A stretch of DNA of 18,999 nt from Proteobacteria bacterium HN_bin10 (GTDB taxonomy: Bacteria > Pseudomonadota > Alphaproteobacteria > Caulobacterales > Aquidulcibacteraceae), in assembly GCA_002083515.1 (NCBI GenBank), contig LWDN01000047.1:41841-60839 (forward strand), given 5' to 3'. This document shows, in pieces, positions 14,506 to 18,999 of this stretch. Within the stretch, counting starts at the first letter, position 1. The number at the start of each line of letters is the position of its first letter. The notes under the pieces are model-generated. The model did no database searches. It had not been told where the DNA came from and worked only from the letters and a program-made list of their open reading frames with translations. A program made the translations under genes and the position numbers.

Positions 14506-14688
14506 TCATTCATCCGCTCCCAGTTCGCGCGCTTCGTCGATCAGCATGATCGGCACGCCGTCGCGCACGGGGTAGGCGAGGCGCGCGCGATCGCTGATCA
14601 GCTCCTGCCGCTCGCGATCGTAACGCAACGGCGTGCGCGTCTGTGGGCATACCAGCACTTCCAGCAATTTGGGATCGACCTCGCTCAT
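14506..14688 (-). CDS. Trm112/YcaR-like small protein
   Basis: A 60-aa protein of the Trm112/DUF343 family. It contains LLEVLVCPQTRTPLRYDRER, a QELISDRARLAYPVRDG segment, and GVPIMLIDEAREL near the end. It has a single cysteine in the LVCP motif; the four-cysteine zinc ribbon of other family members is incomplete, as in many alphaproteobacterial versions. Its ATG overlaps the stop of the LON-domain gene as ATGA (14685-14688), so it is translationally coupled. In eukaryotes and archaea relatives activate methyltransferases; the bacterial role is not established. The stop is followed by repeat copy 2. Confidence 0.9.
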   Translation of the reverse strand: MSEVDPKLLEVLVCPQTRTPLRYDRERQELISDRARLAYPVRDGVPIMLIDEARELGADE

Positions 14689-15341
14689 TGCATCGGCCGC
14701 TGGTCGCCGCCGGCGGCGCGATCCCATTCGAGCAGCGCCAACAGCGTTTGCGTGCGTTCTTCCAGCGTCACCGCTTCGAGCATGGCCTGTTTGGCCGCCG
14801 GATCGAACGGACAAATCTGTGCGGCGACGTTGACGATGGTCTCCGTCGGCGCCTGCTCGACCGAGTCCCAATCGACCACGAAGCCGTGCAACGAGGCGTA
14901 GCTCTTCAGCGAACGGATCAGGCCGTCGCGGTCGATGCGCTCGCCGCGCGCCTCGGCGAAGTCGTTGGCGAACGATTCGTAGCTCACCAACGCTTGCCGG
15001 TAGGGCGTGCCGGCTTCCAGTTCCTGATGCAGGTCGAAGCGGCAGATGCCCGTCAGCGTGATCAGATAGCGTCCGTCGTCGGTCTCGGAAAACGCGGTGA
15101 TGCGTCCGAGCGTGCCGACATCGGAGAGATCGGGCGCCGGATCGTCCTCATCGCCCGTCGCCGGCTGGATCATGCCGATGACGCGGTCGCCGGCGAGCGC
15201 ATCGTCGACCATGTTGAGATAACGCGGCTCGAACACGTTGAGCGCCAGAACGCCTCGCGGCATCAGAATCGCGCCCACGAGTGGAAACAGCGGGATCGTC
15301 TGCGGCAAGTCCGCCGGCTTGCGATAACCGAACGCGCTCAC
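14685..15341 (-). CDS. LON substrate-binding-domain protein (stand-alone LON N-domain)
   Basis: A 218-aa protein with a PUA-like LON N-terminal domain and no ATPase or protease part. The family signature is at the start: TIPLFPLVGAILMPRGVLAL, then VFEPRYLNMVDDALAGDRVIG. It is followed by GTLGRITAFSETDDGRYLITLTG and a helical C-terminus. The start is GTG at 15341, overlapping the CnoX stop as GTGA (15338-15341), which indicates coupling. Such proteins are common in alphaproteobacteria next to thioredoxin-like chaperones. A role in protein quality control is inferred from context and not shown by sequence. Confidence 0.92.
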   Translation of the reverse strand: MSAFGYRKPADLPQTIPLFPLVGAILMPRGVLALNVFEPRYLNMVDDALAGDRVIGMIQPATGDEDDPAPDLSDVGTLGRITAFSETDDGRYLITLTGICRFDLHQELEAGTPYRQALVSYESFANDFAEARGERIDRDGLIRSLKSYASLHGFVVDWDSVEQAPTETIVNVAAQICPFDPAAKQAMLEAVTLEERTQTLLALLEWDRAAGGDQRPMQ

Positions 15342-16240
15342 GAGAACAAAATCGCCGACAATTTGCGGCGTCCCTGTTTGGTCACCTCCGACATCGGGCC
15401 GGCGGCTTCGAACACCTTCAGCAATTGCGCCCGCGCCGCGCCCTCATTCCAATCCCGATTCTTCTCGATGATGGCCAACAGATGCTCGCTGGCGTTCTCG
15501 AGGTCGCCGCGCGCGGACAGCGCCTCCGCGAGCTCGAACCGTGCTTGCAGATCGTCGGGATCGTTAGCGACTTTCAGACCAAGGCCGGCGGTTTCGTCGG
15601 GATCGGGCGCATTGGCGGCAAGATCGAGCGCCGCGCGCACGCCGGCGATCTCCGGATCGTTGGCGCTTTCCGGCGGCGCCATGTCGAGGATTTCGCGCGC
15701 CTGTTCGGCGTCGCCGGCGCTGAGCGCGATGCGCGCCATGCCGGCGATCGCCTTGGCGTTGGTTTGGTCGAGCTGTAGCACGGCGGTGAAGGCCTGGGCC
15801 GCGCCGCCAATGTCGCCGAGCCGGAGCGAGTCCGCCGCTTGCGCCAGCAACGGCTCGATCTCGGCCGTCATGTCGGCGCCGGCGAGACGATCGACGAAGA
15901 GCTTGATTTGGCTCTCCGGTATGGCGCCCATGAAGCCGTCCACCGGACGGCCCTGGTCGAACGCATAGACCGCCGGAATCGAGCGCACGCCGAGCTGGCC
16001 GGCGACGCCCGGATTCTCATCGATATTGATTTTGACCAGCCGCACCTTGCCGCCGGCGGCGCGCACGGCCTTTTCGAGCGGTGGACCGAGCGTACGGCAG
16101 GGGCCGCACCAAGGGGCCCAGAAGTCGACAATCACCGGCGTTTGCCGCGACGGCTCGATGACGTCGGCCATGAAGCTCTGGTCGGCGCCGTCCTTGACGA
16201 TGTCTGTGAGTGGCGGCGCTGCGCCGTCGATGAAGGTCAT
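15338..16240 (-). CDS. cnoX: CnoX/YbbN chaperedoxin
   Basis: A 300-aa cytoplasmic chaperone-thioredoxin. Residues 15-125 are a thioredoxin domain with an intact WCGPC redox site (VIVDFWAPWCGPC) and the cis-proline at VRSIPAVYAF. Residues 130-300 form a TPR-like helical region with repeated ALS/ANDPDD-type turns, used for unfolded client binding. E. coli CnoX lacks one active cysteine, whereas the alphaproteobacterial (Caulobacter) protein is known as redox-active; the WCGPC here fits the latter. The ATG at 16240 has GAGGA upstream. The gene follows ProX with a 12-nt gap and overlaps the LON gene by four bases. Confidence 0.93.
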   Translation of the reverse strand: MTFIDGAAPPLTDIVKDGADQSFMADVIEPSRQTPVIVDFWAPWCGPCRTLGPPLEKAVRAAGGKVRLVKINIDENPGVAGQLGVRSIPAVYAFDQGRPVDGFMGAIPESQIKLFVDRLAGADMTAEIEPLLAQAADSLRLGDIGGAAQAFTAVLQLDQTNAKAIAGMARIALSAGDAEQAREILDMAPPESANDPEIAGVRAALDLAANAPDPDETAGLGLKVANDPDDLQARFELAEALSARGDLENASEHLLAIIEKNRDWNEGAARAQLLKVFEAAGPMSEVTKQGRRKLSAILFS

Positions 16241-16252
16241 GCGTTTCCTCGT

Positions 16253-16801
16253 TCAAGGCAGAACATGGGCTGGACCGGGCCCGGGTTCAATTCTGGCCGG
16301 GCGCCCTGCGGCGTCGAACGCCAGCAGGATCGGCTCGCGCCCAAGCGAATGGATGAATTTGAGCATGTCCGCCGGGCAGATGGCGGTGGTGGCGTCGTTC
16401 TTCAGGGGGTGGAAGTTGACCGGGTCGTGAGCGAACAGCGCCTCGTCCAGAACCAGGGTCACCGCGCGGTCGGGATCGTTGATGAGCGCAAAGAGCGTCA
16501 CCGAGCCGGGCTCGACCCCCAGATGCCGCATCAGCCGCTCGGCCGAGCCGAACGAGAAGCGCCCGGCGCCAAGAATTTTCGCGAGCGCGTTGAGATCGAT
16601 CGCCGTGTCGGCGATGGCGCAGACCAAAAAGAGCGCGCCTTTCTTGTCCTTGAGGAAGAGGTTCTTGGTGTGCCCGCCGGGCATGCTCGCCTTAATGCCA
16701 TGGCTCTCCGCGACGGTGAACACGGGCGCATGCCGGCGCGTCGTGTGCGCAATGCCCAAAGCATCGAAGCGCGCGAATAGGTCGTCGGGCGTGGCGGGCA
16801 T
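16253..16801 (-). CDS. YbaK/ProX-type aminoacyl-tRNA deacylase
   Basis: A 182-aa single-domain trans-editing factor. Members of the YbaK/ProX superfamily clear mischarged tRNA, for example Ala-tRNA(Pro). The sequence shows the catalytic Lys region HTKNLFLKDKKGALFLVC at about residues 44-61, a GxxPGSVTLFALIND segment (95-109), and FHPLKNDATTAICPADMLKF (129-148), as in ProXp-ala-like proteins of Caulobacter. The exact substrate is inferred, so no symbol is given. It is the first gene of a five-gene minus operon and is divergent from the DUF6065 gene with only 51 bp between the start codons, which leaves little room for two promoters. Confidence 0.9.
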   Translation of the reverse strand: MPATPDDLFARFDALGIAHTTRRHAPVFTVAESHGIKASMPGGHTKNLFLKDKKGALFLVCAIADTAIDLNALAKILGAGRFSFGSAERLMRHLGVEPGSVTLFALINDPDRAVTLVLDEALFAHDPVNFHPLKNDATTAICPADMLKFIHSLGREPILLAFDAAGRPARIEPGPGPAHVLP

Positions 16802-16852
16802 GAGCGCACACCCCTTGGCGCAAGCGCCGCGAGGCGTCTAGGAGGAGGGGCC

Positions 16853-17608
16853 ATGAAACTCACCTGTTATCAAGTCGATCAGCAGCCGGCCGAGATGGTT
16901 CCGGGGTCGCCCGATCGCGACTGGATGGACCGCTTCGCCGACCGCCATCCTTATCGCTGTCTGCCGCTAGTGGTCGCCAACACGACCGGCTGGGAACTGC
17001 TCTCGCCGGTCAGCTTCACCGCCACCTGGAACGGCGGCCCGCGCATCGAGGACATCCGCCGCGATCCCGACGACGATACCCCGCGCGCTCTGCTCGATCG
17101 CTGGGCGGTGTCGCATTTTTCCGGCGGGGTGCTGACCTTTCACACCGGCTGGCTGTTCCGCACCGAACCGGGCTGGGACCTCTGGGCCGGCGGCCCGCCC
17201 AACCACATCAAGGACGGCATTCAGCCGCTCGCCGGCATCGTCGAGACTTATTGGCTGCCGTTTCCGTTCACCATGAACTGGCGCTTCACGCGGCCGGGCA
17301 TGGTCTCGTTCAAGAAGGGCGAGCCGTTCTGCTTCATCTTCCCGATGCCGCACGAGCAGATCGATGACGTGCAGCCGATCGTTAAATCGATCCACGACGA
17401 TCCCGAGCTGAAGCGCCAGTACGAAGCTTGGGGCCAGAGCCGCACCAATTTTCTCGACAAGCTCGCCGACAAGGACGCCGAGGCGATCAAGCATGGCTGG
17501 CAGCGAGATTATTTCCGCGGCCGCACGCCGGAGGGCCATCTCGCGCCCGACGGCCACGTCAACCGCCGGCGGCTGAAGCCCCCGCGCAAGGCCGAGCCGG
17601 GGGAGTAG
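16853..17608 (+). CDS. DUF6065-family protein
   Basis: A 251-aa soluble protein. I recognise the general family as DUF6065 from the opening (MKLTCYQVDQQPAEMVPGSP), the WELLSPVSFTATWNGGP segment, the aromatic LTFHTGWLFRTEPGWDLWAG, and PFTMNWRFTRPGMVSFKKGE with FCFIFPMP. Its function is not known; conserved Trp, Gly and His positions suggest a small-molecule or metal-binding beta-barrel but do not prove it. The start is fixed by AGGAGG just before the ATG. It precedes the dipeptidase by 62 bp on the same strand and may be cotranscribed with it. There is no signal peptide. Confidence 0.8.
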   Translation: MKLTCYQVDQQPAEMVPGSPDRDWMDRFADRHPYRCLPLVVANTTGWELLSPVSFTATWNGGPRIEDIRRDPDDDTPRALLDRWAVSHFSGGVLTFHTGWLFRTEPGWDLWAGGPPNHIKDGIQPLAGIVETYWLPFPFTMNWRFTRPGMVSFKKGEPFCFIFPMPHEQIDDVQPIVKSIHDDPELKRQYEAWGQSRTNFLDKLADKDAEAIKHGWQRDYFRGRTPEGHLAPDGHVNRRRLKPPRKAEPGE

Positions 17609-17670
17609 GGGCGCATCCGCCGGATCCGATCGCGGCATCCAGCACTCGAAGAGCTTGGAGGGAGTCTGGA

Positions 17671-18786
17671 ATGGATCGTCGTGAGTTTGCGCTCGGCGCG
17701 GGCGCACTGGTTGCCGGCGCGGCCTTCGGAACGTCGTCCGCCGCCGATGACGACGCAATCAGCGCGCGCGCCCGCTCCATCCACCGCCGCGCGGTGGTGG
17801 TCGACGCCAATCTCGCGCCGCCGCTGACATCCGACCAATTGCCGCTCCCGCAAGCGACGCTCGATCTGGCGCGTAATGCCGGCGTCTCCGCGATCAAGAC
17901 CAGCATGGGCGGCTTCAATGCGCCGTTCGAGGACACGCTGGCCGAAATCGCCTTCTATCAGCGTCTGATCGAGGCGCATCCGGACTACTTCCGGCAGGTC
18001 CGCAGTGTCGCCGACATCGCCGCGGCCAAACGAGCGCGCCAGCTTGGCGTCATCTTTTCGTTCGAGAGCGCGGCATGCCTGGAGGACAAGCTCGATCGCA
18101 TCGATCTTTTCCGCAATTTCGGCGTCCGCGTGATGCAGCTTTCTTACAATACGCCGTCGCCGTTTGGCGCGGGCGTCATGTCGCCGCCGGAGGCTGGGCT
18201 GACTGACTTGGGTCGCGAAGCCGTAGCGCGCATGAATGCCCAAGGCGTGGCGCTCGATCTCAGTCACGCCAACGCGGCGACCACCAGCGCCGCCATCGAA
18301 GCGTCAACCAAGCCGGTGCTGATCACGCATGCGGGCTGCGCGGCTGTGCACAACAACCCTCGCAACAAAACCGACGATCAATTGCGCGCCTTGGCGGAGA
18401 AGGGCGGCGTCTTCGGTGTGTTCGACCTCTTCTTCCTGGCGCCGAGTCCGCGCCAACCCAATGTCGACGATTACATCGCGCACATGGCGCACGCGCTGAA
18501 CGTGTGCGGCGAGGATCATGTCGGCATCGGCAGCGACACTGTCTTCAACACCATGGCGCTTTCCGCCGAAGAACAGGCGGGCTGGGACGCCGAAACGCAG
18601 CGCCGGATCGCGGCCGGCGTGGCGGCGCCGGAGGAAGATGGGCGGCTGCCGTTCACCGAGGGGCTCAACCGGCCAGATCGGACGGTGGTGATCGCCGACG
18701 CGCTGATCGACCGAGGCTACCCGGCGCGGGTGGTCGAGAAGGTGCTCGGCGGCAATTTCATGCGGGCCTTCGCCGAGATTTGGTAA
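17671..18786 (+). CDS. Tat-exported M19 (membrane dipeptidase-like) protein lacking the first zinc-ligand pair
   Basis: A 371-aa protein of the M19/renal-dipeptidase family, normally a zinc dipeptidase. The N-terminus MDRREFALGAGALVAGAAFG has a twin-arginine RREF motif before a hydrophobic stretch, so it is likely exported through Tat to the periplasm. Metal ligands are preserved in the central part at E132 (FSFES), H199 (DLSH), H220 (ITHAG) and D289 (GIGSDT), spaced as in human dipeptidase. The HxD pair at the N-terminal strand (usually DGHND) is replaced by VDANLA at residues 44-49, so two ligands are missing. Activity may be altered or lost. The start has GGAGGGAG upstream. Confidence 0.88.
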   Translation: MDRREFALGAGALVAGAAFGTSSAADDDAISARARSIHRRAVVVDANLAPPLTSDQLPLPQATLDLARNAGVSAIKTSMGGFNAPFEDTLAEIAFYQRLIEAHPDYFRQVRSVADIAAAKRARQLGVIFSFESAACLEDKLDRIDLFRNFGVRVMQLSYNTPSPFGAGVMSPPEAGLTDLGREAVARMNAQGVALDLSHANAATTSAAIEASTKPVLITHAGCAAVHNNPRNKTDDQLRALAEKGGVFGVFDLFFLAPSPRQPNVDDYIAHMAHALNVCGEDHVGIGSDTVFNTMALSAEEQAGWDAETQRRIAAGVAAPEEDGRLPFTEGLNRPDRTVVIADALIDRGYPARVVEKVLGGNFMRAFAEIW

Positions 18787-18951
18787 GGCGCCGAGACGGG
18801 AGGGGCTGGCGGCGCCCGGTCCCCCTTGCTTCGGCCCGGCGGCTCTGCGATATGAGCGCCCCTCAGCCCCGCCTGTATCGCAGCAGGCAGTCGCCCGGCC
18901 GCAATCTCGGCCTCGTGCATGCTGCGATGCTGGCGGGGCCACCCCACGGAT

Positions 18952-18999
18952 GCGGGCGTAGCTCAGGGGTAGAGCACAACCTTGCCAAGGTTGGGGTCG
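18952..18999 (+). tRNA. tRNA-Gly(GCC), partial (3' end outside window)
   Basis: The acceptor 5' strand GCGGGCG (18952-18958), the D-stem GCTC with GAGC, and the anticodon stem CAACC with GGTTG enclose a loop TTGCCAA with anticodon GCC at 18984-18986. The match to the standard tRNA-Gly layout is clear over the 48 bases present; the T-arm and 3' acceptor are cut off by the window end. The 165-bp gap before it holds no gene that I can support. Confidence 0.93.

Noticed and set aside
18787..18820. GGCGCC inverted pair after the dipeptidase stop as a terminator
   Set aside because: A 6-bp stem with a long loop and no T-run; not distinguishable from chance.

Overview
The window is GC-rich and densely coded, and reads as a chromosomal segment of an alphaproteobacterium. 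The evidence is the gene content and order (ftsK, amtB and a UbiH-type monooxygenase adjacent; a CnoX chaperedoxin with an intact WCGPC site; a ProX/YbaK deacylase; the alphaproteobacterial form of Trm112-like protein) and the codon bias. I would guess a Caulobacterales or Hyphomonadaceae-like lineage, but the genus cannot be read from the sequence. No stretch longer than about 185 bp lacks a gene, and there are no phage, IS or CRISPR sequences.

Layout. Positions 1-1826 (minus) hold the N-terminal 608 codons of the FtsK DNA translocase, cut by the window edge. Positions 2008-3537 (minus) hold an AmtB ammonium transporter whose 5' end contains an in-frame palindromic repeat. Divergent from it is a UbiH/VisC-type FAD monooxygenase (3721-4971). 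Next on the plus strand come a 769-aa RTX calcium-binding protein built from long tandem modules (5091-7400), a membrane-anchored degenerate GT51 transglycosylase homologue (7481-8104) and a HAD-UbiA prenyltransferase fusion (8203-9627). A strong bidirectional hairpin terminator separates this block from a minus-strand group made of two tandem PaaI-type thioesterases and a 30-aa membrane peptide (9720-10809). Facing them on the plus strand are a TetR regulator (10917-11537), a frameshifted HSL-type alpha/beta hydrolase (11550-12582) and an MFS transporter that lacks a canonical start codon (12583-13968). A minus-strand operon at 16801-13965 encodes ProX/YbaK, CnoX, a LON-domain protein, a Trm112-like protein and a DUF971 protein. 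The last plus-strand genes are a DUF6065 protein and a Tat-exported M19 dipeptidase homologue. The window ends inside a tRNA-Gly(GCC) gene.

How genes may work together. The five-gene minus operon groups protein quality control functions: editing of mischarged tRNA, chaperedoxin holdase, LON substrate-binding domain and Trm112-like zinc-ribbon-type protein. The TetR, hydrolase, MFS and thioesterase cluster looks like a small lipid or ester metabolism locus under a shared operator in the 107-bp divergent gap.

Most unusual content. Two copies of a palindromic repeat of about 117-139 bp, each built from four hairpins, occur at 3391-3507 and 14349-14487. Each lies at the 5' end of a gene. The first is exactly 39 codons long, is open in the amtB frame and supplies the charged N-region of the predicted signal peptide. 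The second separates an upstream ATG from the DUF971 gene, introduces an in-frame stop, and provides a Shine-Dalgarno-like arm just before a TTG start. This resembles the behaviour of Rickettsia palindromic elements and is the best candidate here for something undescribed.
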